Shown piece by piece: positions 12,601-22,099 of a DNA stretch of 64,000 bases. The position numbers and the translations under genes were made by a program. Below the pieces are notes generated by a model that worked only from the letters and a program-made list of their open reading frames with translations, was not told where the DNA came from and searched no databases. The stretch's first letter is position 1; each line of letters starts with the position of its first letter. The stretch comes from Bostrychus sinensis (Eukaryota > Chordata > Actinopteri > Gobiiformes > Eleotridae): contig CM036255.1 in NCBI GenBank assembly GCA_020698575.1, positions 21,504,501-21,568,500 on the forward strand. The letters are read 5' to 3'.

Positions 12601-15129
12601 AGGCTCAAGGAGGTCTAGAGGGTGAGAAGAACTGGATTCACACTTAACATATACAGAGCGATTAGGCATAACATTATGACCACTGACAGGTGAAGTGAAT
12701 AACACAGATTATCTCATCATCATGACACCCATTAGTGGTTGGAATATATTACGCAGCGAGTTTGACAAGGGCCAAATTATGATGGTTAGATCAGTGGTTC
12801 CCAACCTTTTTTGTCTTGTGTGCCCTCTGGGCTTTTTGTCATAGCCTACTACTCCCACACTCATAGCTGTGGCTGATTCTTCAAAAAGTAGTCACAGAAA
12901 ACATCTAGTAAATACAAAAAATAATAATAAGCTGTGTGCCTGTAAAATAAATATATACACGCTTATTTTGATGTATAGATGATTAGTTTATATCTATTAT
13001 AGTATGATTATCCTTTAATCACTGGTGTTTAGGCTAAAAGTCAGTAAAATTAATGGAGTAATATTTCTGGGGGAAGAAACCACAACTTGTTTTTTTGTTT
13101 TTTTTCCTTTTGAACTGACTAATTTCCAACTCTAACAAATTAAATTGCAGCAAAAGTATGTTTCTAATGTACCACATTGGACATTTTGAATATTATTTAA
13201 ACACGTGTAAGTCATTTTTCAGGTCTTGGAAATTTAGTCAAAAGTTTTGGAAAAGTCATGGAAAATCCTTGGTAAAAAAGCATTAGGTAATATTTAAATA
13301 TTACCTAATGCTTTTTCACCTCCTCTTTATCAGTCACCAAGACACTTGAGCTTGTCTTTCATAAGTTTCAATAGTTTAATATAAAAAGATGGCAAATATA
13401 TTTCTAATTAATGACAGCCTGGGTAAGAGCATCTCCAAAACTGCAGCTCTTGTGGGGCGTTTCCGGGTTGCAGTGGTCAGGGTCTATCAAATGGGACTGA
13501 AGGAAGGAACAGTGGTGAACCAGCATCAGGTGAGGCACATGGGGAGCGAAGTCTAATCTAACAGACCAGTGACTGTAGCTTAAACAGTGGTTCTGATATT
13601 AGGATAACATATACCATGATGACCAATAACATGCAGGTGGTTGTAATGTTGTGCCTGATCGGTTTAACTAACTATTTTTATATAGACACATTTCACTTAT
13701 TTGTCATTTTCTTTCTACAGGTATCTCCTCACTTTTTAACAGCCCTTCAAACCTTTTGTCCGACTCTTCCGCTTCAGGCAAGAAACCTCAGTCTCACTCA
13801 TCCACATTACAGCCTGTGTCATCTCCTGCGCTGATGCTTTCGGACAGCTCGAATCTCAAGCCGTACCAAAGCCCTCCTCCGCAGGCCCCCGGGTCTGCCC
13901 CGACACAAACTGAGCCCTTAATGTTGTCCGATAGCTTAGAGTCGAAAATACACAACTTCCTCAGCGGAAATCCAGCTTTCAGCACTTTTGGTTTGAGCGT
14001 GTCGACAAACCCAAGCCCCGCTCAGGAAGGGACGCCAGTACGGGACGAGGGAGGGAGCACGCCGACCCAAGATGAAGTCATGGACAAGCCAGTGGTAGGC
14101 TTTAATCCCGACTCAAATCAGACGTCTATTGGAGAAACTGTTAGCAATCCTCAGCAGCTATCCCGTTCAGCAGTGGTCCCGAATGGCCAATCCTATCAGC
14201 CTTATGCTTACGGTGAACAAAATTTGTCCCATACAGCACATACACAGCCTGTTGCAAATTATCAACAGGTTTTGGCACAAATAGGAGGAGATGTACCTCC
14301 AGGCATAACAAACATTATTGAGGGAATAAATGAAAGAGGTTGGTTCAGCGCTGGTTACCCAGAAGGCAGCTCTCAGCAAGGCTTCAATGTGCCTCCGGGC
14401 CCCTTAGAACCCACACGGCCTGGGCAGTTCCCATATCAAACGGAGCAGAAGCCACCAGAGGGCGCTGCTGTGTCTTTTGGAAACACTCTGCCTCCTCTCC
14501 CAAACCTTCCCCCACCTCCTGACTTTTACAACCCATCCACCTCTACCACGAACATGGCTGGTGGGGGCGTCCCGGAGCAGCAGCCGATGCCTGTTGAGGA
14601 GCCAGCGTCCGGTGTTAGCAGCGTGATTAGTGGAGTGATCGTCCACGACCATCAACATAAGTCAGTGTTTCATTCGGAAGACCCGCATTATGACCCCCAG
14701 CATCCCGAATACTTGCACCCAGAGGAAAGGCACTACCACGAAGATGAAACGTACCGTCGCGATTTTTATCAAGAAGAACCTTATGCCCCTCCAGGAGATC
14801 CCTTTTATGGACAGAGAGTTCGAGGGCGCCTAACTCCACCCCGTTCGCCCTCAGAAGATGAATTCTATGACTACCAGCACGGGACATTACCTCCACCCAG
14901 AAGACCACTACCCCCACACCACCATCCCGATATCAGACTTAGGGGGATGAGGCCTCAACTAAGACCTCCTCCCCCGGGACACCACCCAAGGGGGCATCCG
15001 CGACCTCCGTTTCCAGGCATCCGAGGTCCTGAGCCTTGGTTGAGAGGCAAAAGGCCAGGGCCAAGAAGAGGGGGCGGTGCAGGTCCGATGTTTCCCCCAA
15101 AAAGACCATACCTACCGCCCCGGTACTGA
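3451..15129 (+). CDS. rprd2: rprd2: regulation of nuclear pre-mRNA domain-containing protein 2, complete
   Basis: Ten coding exons: 3451-3619, 7217-7346, 7490-7641, 7777-7829, 7912-8038, 8117-8292, 8790-9129, 10522-10722, 12442-12621, 13721-15129. They total 2937 nt, so 978 aa, with every junction in frame and GT/AG. Residues about 17-145 form the CID (CTD-interacting domain), with IQGLSTWCIENKKYHSLIV and LNLLYLANDVIQNCKRRNA visible. Residues about 165-300 are the charged coiled-coil region shared by RPRD proteins (AFIDQLSKYKRSLDEVDLRE). Then come SPTGSESPF, the acidic DNREVEDMELSDEE and a Pro/His/Arg-rich tail ending PKRPYLPPRY. RPRD proteins bind the phosphorylated RNA polymerase II CTD in the nucleus. 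Human RPRD2, as I recall, is about 1460 aa, so this copy is markedly shorter, mainly in its disordered middle. I chose the ATG at 3451 because MAAG followed by LESTLDKKF matches the family N-terminus. An a/b paralogue suffix cannot be assigned. Confidence 0.95.
3677..4611 (+). mobile_element. hAT-like element, copy 1, with 5-bp target duplication
   Basis: Lies in rprd2 intron 1. It begins CAGGGCAGCTCCAGGTTTTG and ends GACCTTGGGGCTACCCTG, so the ends are imperfect inverted repeats (CAGGG.AGC.CC). It is flanked on both sides by AGGTA. It shares ends and several internal segments (for example GGCAAAAGAACA and TCGAGTGGGTGACTT) with the element at 45034-45655, which has its own 5-bp duplication. 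No transposase frame is visible, so it is non-autonomous. The 5-bp duplication with CAGGG ends suggests the hAT5-type group; this is inference. Confidence 0.72.
4612..7216. other. Rest of rprd2 intron 1
   Basis: AT-rich intron. I see no exon or RNA gene. A short segment 'TTTGATGG.CTGGG.CTTATAA' occurs twice (about 4779 and 5117), and related 'TTAAC.TTTAACA' stretches recur near 4806 and 5410, suggesting an old local duplication. Confidence 0.5.
7217..7346 (+). CDS. rprd2: rprd2 coding exon 2
   Basis: Residues 57-99: ATPAHRLNLLYLANDVIQNC, the CID core. Acceptor tttgacag, donor CAA|gtaagt; the last codon is split with exon 3. Confidence 0.95.
7490..7641 (+). CDS. rprd2: rprd2 coding exon 3
   Basis: Residues 100-150: SDGDAKVIKSVQRILSIWEE, the end of the CID. 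Acceptor tttgtcag, donor AAAA|gtaagt. Confidence 0.95.
7777..7829 (+). CDS. rprd2: rprd2 coding exon 4 (53 nt)
   Basis: Residues 151-168: TPVESKADLRSRVVAEFV, the linker to the coiled coil. Acceptor ctttgcag, donor GTG|gtaaga; ends in phase 0. Confidence 0.9.
7912..8038 (+). CDS. rprd2: rprd2 coding exon 5
   Basis: Residues 169-210: PQAFIDQLSKYKRSLDEVDL followed by LREKQLAAMRVDICSSEALR, a helical charged region conserved in RPRD proteins. Acceptor gcttcag; donor AAAG|gtgccc, a non-optimal donor after +2. Confidence 0.92.
8117..8292 (+). CDS. rprd2: rprd2 coding exon 6
   Basis: Residues 211-269: DKAGGKKFSRDFEEGNAQLQ through YEMQYKEVKIVAN. Only a 78-bp intron separates it from exon 5. Donor AAT|gtgagt. 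Confidence 0.94.
8441..8562 (+). repeat. Dispersed LINE-tail-like fragment, copy 1
   Basis: Contains GTGTCAGGAAGGGCATCTAG preceded by a 'ggataag.gaga' segment. The same sequence recurs at about 36392 (+), 38240 (-), 53535 (-) and 57265 (+). The GTCAGGAAGGGCATC motif is very common in fish genomes and probably the 3' end of a non-LTR retrotransposon; the exact family is not assigned. Confidence 0.5.
8790..9129 (+). CDS. rprd2: rprd2 coding exon 7
   Basis: Residues 270-382: AYQTFANRVSHLKRKLDSLK ends the coiled coil. Then come the Pro/Ser-rich SPLPSPSADAPSPTGSESPF and the acidic DNREVEDMELSDEE. The acceptor is the unusual tcccaag|G; the donor is ATAG|gtgggg. Confidence 0.93.
9754..9830 (+). repeat. 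(CATT)n plus common fish interspersed fragment
   Basis: A short (CATT)n run is followed by TTTTCTACCGCTTATTCCCG and GGTCGCGGGTGACTGGAGCC, a fragment I recognise as ubiquitous in fish intergenic DNA. Family not assigned. Confidence 0.5.
10522..10722 (+). CDS. rprd2: rprd2 coding exon 8
   Basis: Residues 383-449: a Pro/Glu-rich stretch, then VDLGKIGSFLHSLSSVIKNT, which matches the conserved VDLxKI..L.S.V.KNT block of RPRD2. Acceptor ccttcgtag, donor ACAG|gtgagc. Confidence 0.92.
11070..11605 (+). repeat. Interspersed DNA element carrying a CTCF-like motif, copy A
   Basis: Lies in rprd2 intron 8. It begins AAAAGTCCCCTATTATATTA and ends CAATATGGGATCTTTT, which are roughly inverted. Its right half, from GTCAGCTCATTTATCT to TTTCAAAAAGCCTG, is present again at about 34769-35632, where it is split by a hAT insertion. 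Copy A gives the uninterrupted reference for that insertion. Confidence 0.6.
11423..11438 (+). promoter_or_regulatory. CTCF-like motif inside repeat copy A
   Basis: GCCAGCAGGGGGTGAG matches about 12 of 14 CTCF core positions. The homologous base positions of repeat copy B (34851-34866) hold an even better match, so the motif came with the repeat. Confidence 0.4.
11781..12281 (-). mobile_element. Internally deleted Tc1/mariner remnant
   Basis: The left end has CCAAAAGTATTAGCTCACC; the right end has the inverted GGTGAGTGAATACTTTTGG. The minus strand still encodes PAQSPDVNPTEHLGDEFGQK, a degraded copy of the Tc1 transposase DDE block PAQSPDLNPIEHLWDE. At about 500 bp it lacks most of the transposase and is interrupted, so it is a fossil. 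It lies in rprd2 intron 8. Confidence 0.82.
12442..12621 (+). CDS. rprd2: rprd2 coding exon 9
   Basis: Residues 450-509: Ser/Ala-rich, then LSKLLSKVDMSASDLLSALT, equivalent to the ILSKVEITPESILSAL block of RPRD2. The acceptor gggccag ends at 12441; the donor is GAGG|gtgaga. Confidence 0.9.
12792..13411 (+). mobile_element. hAT-like insertion inside the Tc1 remnant
   Basis: It starts CAGTGGTTCCCAACCTTTTT, a typical hAT/Charlie terminus, and interrupts the Tc1 remnant right after GATGGTTAGAT; Tc1 sequence resumes near 13412. The right terminus is not clear, so it may be truncated. It contains the perfect palindrome at 13275-13316. Confidence 0.55.
13275..13316. repeat. Perfect 42-bp palindrome
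   Basis: Two 21-bp arms (AAAAAGCATTAGGTAATATT plus T, and its exact reverse complement) meet with no spacer at 13295/13296. It could extrude as a cruciform or fold as an RNA hairpin in the pre-mRNA. It probably arose with the mobile element around it. Confidence 0.9.
13721..15129 (+). CDS. rprd2: rprd2 terminal coding exon 10
   Basis: Residues 510-978, all low-complexity. LESKIHNFLSGNPAFSTFGL and GTPVRDEGGSTPTQDEVMDK are RPRD2 hallmarks. A Pro/His/Arg-rich tail ends FPPKRPYLPPRY. Acceptor ctttctacag; stop TGA at 15127-15129. Confidence 0.95.
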
Positions 15130-15880
15130 GTTCAATGGGAGAGGAGCTGTTTGGTGTCAAATGGACGGCTACAGGTGAAAAGCCTGGGAGGTAGAAGACA
15201 CAGGACGCACCCAGAGATGTGAGAAAGGCAGCACATCAGAAGAGAAGACAGAAGATGAAAGAAAATAAGAGGTGGATATATAAATATAATTCACTCTTTG
15301 TGTTATCGGTTCAGTCTTTAAATGTGTTTTTGAGTCAGTTTAAATTAGGCCTGAGTGTGTGCATGGTGCGAGTGAGAGCATGCGGTCAGTGAAAGCCAGA
15401 TGCAGACGCAGACCGGTCCAAAATGAATTCGTAAATAGTTATTTTTGCTAAAGTAACAACATGTAGTTGATGCAGTTTTTCAGCTGTTTAGTTTTTAGTA
15501 AATTATTAACATCCGTAAGCTGTATCCGGTAGCCTTTGGTAAAATATCAACTTTAAAAGACCGCACTGACTTTGAACAGATAACTCTTTGATATAGATGT
15601 TCATTCGTGGACACATTTGGGGAGATATTTTTTATTTTACAAGTGAATGTAATATTTGTAAAGCTATGCTTTATATAAAAGTGCGTAAAATCCCTTCGGC
15701 GAAATTTTCTCGTCTCGTTGAATTTCTTGAAGGAGAGCGGCACCAGTTTAGTGAGGAAAAAACAGGTCTGAGTTATTTTTGCAGCCTCCATCGAAGAAGA
15801 GCGTTTTGGATGAAGATTTTCATCTTCAGTTACATTTTACATTGTATTCACAAATAAAACCTAAGTTTGAAAACCTGTCT
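15130..15880 (+). other. rprd2: rprd2 3' UTR
   Basis: Follows the TGA at 15127 and runs without a new coding region to the AATAAA at 15853. The cleavage site is probably around 15870-15885, where a T-rich downstream tract begins. The exact 3' end is inferred. Confidence 0.65.
15853..15858 (+). terminator. rprd2: rprd2 poly(A) signal AATAAA
   Basis: Canonical AATAAA about 725 bp after the stop codon, followed within 25-45 bp by the T-rich CTGTCTGTTTCTTTTCTC, as expected for a cleavage and polyadenylation site. Confidence 0.7.
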
Positions 15881-15886
15881 GTTTCT

Positions 15887-16721
15887 TTTCTCTCATCTGT
15901 GAACCGTGGACCTTGTCCTGAAATCATCCAAGCAAACCAACACCACAACTCACCAAATAAACATGCCACTCACATCTGAGTCTGTTTAGTAAAAGTAAAC
16001 ACAGAAGTTCAACTTTCATCTGTAAATGAGTGTGGGGCCCACTGGCCTCAGAGTGTAGTCTGTAGTACATTTTAAAAGGTTACATTTGTGTATGTATTTG
16101 TGAGAATAGCAAAACTATTAGTACCTTTTAACAGTTAACACATTGCACTGGCTTTAGTACTTTTTTAGCAAAAATGCAACCTTCCTAATTGCTTATTGTT
16201 TTGCTCAAAATATGACATTTAAATAATTAGGTTGTCACACTACAATATTCAATATTTTATGTGAATAAATTAATTTTGACAAATATCACAGGTGCATTTC
16301 CAGTTATTTAAAAGATTTCTTCGTTTTAGTCCAGTCTACAAAGCCACTTTGTCCTAAATGCTTGCCCCTCTCATGTCCCCCTCAGTCTGTGCTGGTGCTC
16401 GGTTAACCACAGCCAGTGTTTGTATCACAGGATAAATTTAAAGTCACCTTGACCTGGGTCCTGCTCCTTTTGTGGACAGACAATGTGAGGACAACTTAAT
16501 TTTAGACCTCAGACTTGACAGATGCCGGCTTTAGTATCAGCCTGGTTTATTTAGACAAAACACAAGTCACTTTGGATTTAGTCCTAAGCACTTTAAAAAC
16601 ACAACTTCACTGAGGCCTTTTCATTCAGTGCCCAAAGCTGGTACTGCTGGGATCAGTGAAAAATCCAGGTTTAACAAAGTAATTACTAAATGGATCCAGA
16701 TTTAGGGGTTATCTTCCTTTT
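15887..16721. other. Intergenic DNA downstream of rprd2
   Basis: AT-rich. No coding region, RNA gene or clearly bounded repeat recognised. Confidence 0.5.
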
Positions 16722-16729
16722 TATACTGG

Positions 16730-17097
16730 CAGAGGTGAAATGTAACAAGATATTTTTATACACATGTAGCTCACTTAAGTACATTTTTCCTCAAGTGGAC
16801 ATTTAAAAAAATCTAAATGAGTGAAAGTATTTTTCTCGGGATAGTAACACCAGTAGTAATGGTAGGAATAATAATAGTGGTAGCACTAGTAGGAATAATA
16901 GTGGTAGTATTTATTGCAGTTAGTAGTGTTACTGGTAGTAGTAATTACGTTCTACTTAAGTAAACTTTACATGTAATACATATTTACTTTTATTCAAGAA
17001 ACAAATTTGAGTACTTTTACCTCTACTGGAGTAATATTATTTTGAAGTAATAGTACTATTACATGTGTATATAATTTGAGTACCTCATTCACCTCTG
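16730..17097 (+). mobile_element. hAT-like MITE with internal (TAG)n, copy 1
   Basis: It begins CAGAGGTGAAATG and ends TTCACCTCTG (inverted ends). It is flanked by TATACTGG and TATATTAG, an 8-bp target duplication matching at 6 of 8. The interior holds 'acttaagtac/gtacttttac' stretches and a degenerate TAG/TAA trinucleotide run. Same family as 58089-58927. Confidence 0.68.
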
Positions 17098-17689
17098 TAT
17101 ATTAGTTTTATGTAGATTTATAATTTATTTTAAACAGTAGTTCTTGACTTGTCAGATAGTGCGACACATTTTCATCCCTGATCATTTTTTGACCCCCTTT
17201 TTTTTACAGTTATTTATTCAAATTATTTTATTACAAACTTTATGGCACATGTATTTTTTTCACCCTTTTCTTGAAATGAAAATATTTAAGCTGTACATTA
17301 AAACTATAGTCATCCTTTCTGCCACTCACTTTTATGTCAACACACCAGTTTAGAAACATTAATTTAAAAATGTATTTAAAAGGGTTGCGCTGAAATATGC
17401 ATTTAGAGCCACACAAAAGTAACTTTAAAACATTAAAAACTTGGGCTAATACCTTAACAAAAGTACTGACACTTTAAAGTCTCACCATTTATACAACATC
17501 ACAAAAGACTGTTATTTGACACATAAAATTAAAGAGTCTGTCAAAGGCAGTTCATAAAAATAATTTTCACTTGAAATAAATTTAGGAAATCTTCTCTGAG
17601 TGTGAAAATTCTAACACTTTTCGGATTTACTTATTGTAATATTACAAAAAAAAAACAGTTTGTATTTGTGTAAGTCGTCCTTTAAAGCT

Positions 17690-18062
17690 AACTCAACTCA
17701 AGTACATTTTTAAAATCTAAACAAGTAAAGATAATTTTTATTGTAGTAGTAATTGCAGGAGTAGTAGTAGCACTAATAGAAGTAGCAGCAGTTCAAAGTA
17801 GTAGTAGTGACAGTAGTTAACATGTTTTTGGCTCGAATTTCCTTAGGGATCAATGACGTACCTAATCAAAAATTTTTGATAGTAGTAGTACAGTATAAGT
17901 AGTAGTATTGGTGACAATAATATTAAGTACTTTATATCTATGTAAACTTTACATTTACATTCAATCCTTTTTTACTTTTACTAGTTTGTAAATTCTTTTT
18001 AGTAGTACTTTTACTACTACATGAGTAATTTTTTTGTGGGTACTTCTTCCACTGCTCTATAC
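17690..18062 (+). mobile_element. (TAG)n-bearing hAT-like MITE, copy 2, partial
   Basis: Contains CTCAAGTACATTTTTAAAAT, two (TAG)n runs (about 17745-17815 and 17880-17915) and the right-end motif TACTTCTTCCACTGCTCTA. It matches the family at 16730-17097 and 58089-58927. The left terminus is not recognised. Confidence 0.5.
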
Positions 18063-18321
18063 TGATGATTTAAAATGCCAGGCGTAAATATACAGTCTTT
18101 TTAATCCTCACATTATTTTACTTTTTTTTATGCACTACTTTTTTTATACTAGATGCCCATTTCAACTGGGATCTAACCTAGTTCATGCTGTGTGTTTATT
18201 TGCTGCTTTTGCCTGTATGTTTTTTTTCTGTATTAATGCTGATAAAATTGTTTTTCTTCTCTGTTTTTGAATGTCACCCGTGCTAACCCTCCTCCCCCTC
18301 CCTCTACCTGTGTCTCCTCAG

Positions 18322-18476
18322 GGACTGCCGCTGCTGCCACACTTTGATGTCTCAGATTTGACGGAGAGGTTTTTCCACTCGTGTTTGTCGGCGGCGCTTC
18401 TCTTTGAATCCATCCAGTCGTGATTTCCCTGTGAAAAAACTTGGTCTCTGATGTCTACACCGCGGCGCCCATTAAA
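18322..18476 (+). ncRNA. Candidate spliced non-coding exon (155 nt)
   Basis: A long pyrimidine tract ending GTGTCTCCTCAG is a strong acceptor; GCCCATTAAA|gtaagt is a strong donor. The segment is GC-richer than its surroundings and contains CpGs. It is open in one frame for about 33 codons, then stops, so no known protein is supported. It could be a non-coding 5' exon of celf3, 6 kb from the first coding exon, or part of an unrelated lncRNA. Confidence 0.4.
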
Positions 18477-18578
18477 GTAAGTTTCAGACCTGGCAAAATG
18501 AGTCATAGCCACGGGACATCAATGCCGATCAATACAGGCTCCCAATATTGTGCTTTAAGTGTTTGTTTTTCCTTGCAG

Positions 18579-18625
18579 CTTTGTGGTTTTGGCAATTCAT
18601 ACATGAGACTCAGAGGCTGGTGTAG
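18579..18625 (+). ncRNA. Candidate second non-coding exon (47 nt)
   Basis: Acceptor TTTTTCCTTGCAG and donor GTGTAG|gtaagt bracket 47 nt, 102 bp after the exon candidate at 18322-18476. Short introns like this are usual in fish. No coding potential seen. Confidence 0.38.
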
Positions 18626-19229
18626 GTAAGTATGAATATATTTATCAAATACATATTATTATCTTGCCTTGACTGTCCCATGATCTGACCTGAGACATTC
18701 ATTGCAAGGGGATAAAAGCTTTATAATACTAATAACTGCACATTTTAATAAAGTATTTTGATCAAATGTTATACTGTTTTTTGTGTTTGTTTGAATGGTC
18801 TGTGAATGTAAGTGGACTACTTGTTGCTGTAGGCTTGATTGGGAAGGCCTGAAAGTAAGGTTGCATAGTTTCATAGGCCTTAGTGTGACCTAAAATAAGG
18901 GTCCAAGACTAGTGCTCTTAAAACATAAATTTGAAATATCAGGCATTGTGGAGTGAGCGAAGGCAGTGTCCACATGGTTTCATTAGAAATGAATGAACTC
19001 GTTAGGTATAATATCAGCGTGGCTACAGTTTTAGGTTAAATACATGTCCGTGTCTGGACAAAATTGGGGTGGCAACAATATTTATTGAAGAAATGTTATC
19101 ATTGAAATGCATGATTCATTTATTAATGTTTTTTTTAATGCAGCAAAGGACTTTTTTCATCTGTATTGGACTTTTAAAATAAAACCCTTGAATTTCAGAG
19201 AGAAGTACAGATAATTACTTAGTGTAAAT

Positions 19230-19338
19230 AAAGTCCTACAGATTATTGTTCTGTTGTTGACGATGCTGGCATTAAATAAGTGGCATTAAAAAGTCTTAAA
19301 AAGGTCGTAAATTTCACAAGACAAAACCTGGAGCTACC
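19230..19338 (-). mobile_element. Partial copy of the 5-bp-TSD hAT-like family
   Basis: Ends AAAACCTGGAGCTACCCTG, the inverse of the left end of the element at 3677. 'AAAAAGTCTTAAAAAGG' precedes it. The other end is not found, so this is a truncated, inverted copy. A still smaller relative (AAAAAGTCTTAAATAAAACC) is at about 10435. Confidence 0.45.
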
Positions 19339-21095
19339 CTGTATATAAGACTGATGCATTATTACTATTATTAATGGATCATAGGACCCAATTTTATTCA
19401 TTTCAAGCCTGCGATGAGGTTATGAGCACTGCAGATGATGTGGAGTGAAAAACAGTAAAGAAATATCCTTATAATGTTGGCATTTAGGCTACTAGGAAAG
19501 ACTGCGAAAACACACCAAAGTATCTCTAATTAGGGCATATCACAATCAACACAGAAAATAAACCACACAACACAGTTAAATTAAAATCTACTCTGACATC
19601 CTACATTATTATATGTATTTCAAAATACCTGTAACTGTTCATTCATGTAAACATTTATATTAAAATAACATAGCTGTCTTACACTCTGTCTGTTTTTTTT
19701 TTTTTTTTTTGCTTTTTTTTTTTACCAGCACTTGACAAACTCAAGATTCAATCCAATGTAATTTATTGATCAGCTGGAGGCAGCATGGCCCAGTTTAATA
19801 TGTCTGTGTACATTGCTAAGTGCTTTGACCTTTTCATCTTCCAGCTAAATTCACAGGTGGTTGGTTGTTCTTAAAAAACTTCGTGGTGCATGGCCAAAGA
19901 AAGCAGATAAAAAAAAAAAAAAAAAAAAGGCGACTGTAATATCAGGTCACATAAATAAGACACTACCACCTCAGCCACACCACATATTTTATTTACATCC
20001 CGTCACCAGATGTCGTTGTTCGTTGCGGTCTGGTGTACGTATTTTCCGTTGTGAAAATGTCAGAAATCACGGTTTTTGAGTTGTTGTTTTTTTGTTTGTT
20101 TGTTTTTTGGGACGCGCTTCATGCCACAGCGGCAGCCCACATTCACCAGATCAAAGCGGGTGCAGTAAGTTATGCCACGCCTTGTACAGTGGGCTTATAC
20201 ACCGGCACTGAAGGGCGGAAGGCTGGGTTATAAGGGATTTGGAGAGCCGTGCCAGATGGTACTCGTCTTAACTTTAAGCTGCAGCAGCGGAGATCATTTC
20301 TGCTGCTGGAGAGAAAAAAAAAAAGAAGAAGGAAATTAAACGTGTTGTCAGCGAGCCACGTGACCAAAAGACTAGGTCCAACAAACACGAGAAACGATGT
20401 TAATCTGTGTCGTTTGCGCGAGCCAACCAGGTCCAGATCGTGACTGCTTTGAAGTGCGTCGCTGTGCGTGCGCATGCCCCGTGCGCGCTGCCCGCTGTCA
20501 TGTGGGCTCATTGTTTACATGCTGCCGAGATTTCACAGAGGGCGTGTGGACGTGCGTCTCAGTCACACCACACCTGATTGATTAGATATAAAAACGAGAC
20601 ACTGTGAATGTGGTTTAGAGACGTTTATTTATTTATTTATTTTATTTATTTTTTTAGGGAGGTGCGGTAACCTTGGAAACGCGGGTCCTGAGTTGACTTG
20701 TGCCGTTTCAGGACCACGGCCAGCTCCAGAGAGAACAAAAGGCGGATTTGCATTTTTTGATGTCAGGGACCGTCCGCGCATGTGTTGTCCTCGGAGAAAA
20801 CGAAAATATATTATGGCTGGCTATATTTCACAAATAAAACAGATGAGTAAGATTAGATACTTTATGGAACCTGAAGGAAATACAGGTTCCAACAGCAGAA
20901 TCACAAAGTAACAAAATTGCACAAGGTCTTTTGACTTTGAAGATGCTATAAGCAGCAAAAGTGCTCATACTAATTTGTAAACAACACTGCCATCTAAAAT
21001 CAATCAATATAAAACATATATTGTCCTCATAGCACCTTTAAGCAAATAAAGCACTATGATAGAGCAAATAGAGCACTATGGAAAATCCTGAGCCA
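19339..21095. other. Intergenic DNA with a CpG-richer block and homopolymers
   Basis: T-run at 19691-19710, A-run near 19911-19928 and (TTTA)n at about 20622-20657. A block at roughly 20380-20560 is relatively rich in CpG and GCGC (GCGTGCGCATGCCCCGTGCG) and could be a distal promoter or enhancer. No coding exon supported. Confidence 0.4.
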
Positions 21096-21305
21096 ATAGT
21101 CATTTTAAGCAGTCGCACAGTAATGTGGCAGGTTTTTATGACAGATGTCCTTCTTGTCACAACCAGCTACATACTGTGACTGGAGTAGGCAATGTGGGTG
21201 AAGTGTCTTGCCCAAGGACACAATGACAGTATGTGCTTCAAGCAAGGTTCGAACCGCCAACGCTCCAGTTAGTGGGCGAACCTTTAACCCACTGTCGCCC
21301 CTCAA
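21096..21305 (-). repeat. SINE-like element, copy 1
   Basis: Read on the minus strand it starts GGGGCGACAGTGGGTTAAAG and contains GCGGTTCGAACCTTG, close to a tRNA B-box (GGTTCGAANCC). It shares GGGTGAAGTGTCTTGCCCAA (+ strand) with 52805-53110. Consistent with a tRNA-derived SINE inserted in reverse. Confidence 0.6.
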
Positions 21306-22099
21306 TAAAATAGTGAATCATAACATACAAGAAATTTACCATCCATCCATTTAAACTCACAAGCACAGAACGGTGGTGGATGTTTGTCCCTTAAAAACAT
21401 TAATTAAAAAGTAGGCTAGATTTAGGACACTGCCATCACTGCATTGCTCAGTTTTGAATGTTTTTCAGACCAAGTAAACCATTAAGCCCATAAACCGTGG
21501 TATATAGCCTATTGTAGGGACATGTAACCTGTTCTTTACACATCATATAATTGTCAGCACAGTCCCACTTTGATGTAGCAGACAGGAGCAATGGACCACA
21601 TTAAGACACACTGGAGTAGTTTGATGTCTTTAGTCTTCAGTGTTTAGAAGCCATTCTTCACTGCCCTCCACTGCTTCTGTCCTTTATAAACAAAATAAAA
21701 ATTGCATATAATCTCATTAAAATTACACTGTTCTTGTTATGTATTTAAAGATACTGTACGCAGAATATGTGCTCTACTGGTCTCAAAATGATACTGCAGT
21801 CTCAATCAAAACAAAGGTCTGTGGGTTGCCAGTGTTTCCGCTTTTCTGATTGGACAATCGGCAATGCAGTTGTAGAACCAAAACAAAAAAATGTAAACAT
21901 AAACAGCTTGGCCATTATGTAAAATATTTTATAATAAGTTAGCTGCACTATTGTTAGAAAAAATAAAAATAATATTAACATGTTTACATATTCATTTATC
22001 TGTTTACCTCATATCTGGGGACACGTGGGTCTTTTTTTAAATAAAATATAAAAGATATATACAGCTCATAGCACCTTTTAAATAGGGTGACAATTTAAA

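Larger units (their letters stand above)
12652..13666 (+). mobile_element. Second Tc1-like remnant, split by a hAT-like insertion
   Basis: The left end is GGCATAACATTATGACCACT; the right end is GGTTGTAATGTTGTGCCTGA, its degenerate inverse. Between them are pieces of a Tc1-like transposase gene: GAGTTTGACAAGGGCCAAAT before the break, and AGAGCATCTCCAAAACTGCA and AAGGAAGGAACAGTGGTGAA after it. This belongs to a different Tc1 family from 11781-12281. No intact frame remains. It fills most of rprd2 intron 9. Confidence 0.8.

Noticed and set aside
18322..18476. Reading the 18.3-kb segment as a minus-strand exon (CACAG|gtagag donor)
   Set aside because: The plus strand has a much better polypyrimidine tract and a consensus gtaagt donor, plus a second consistent exon downstream.
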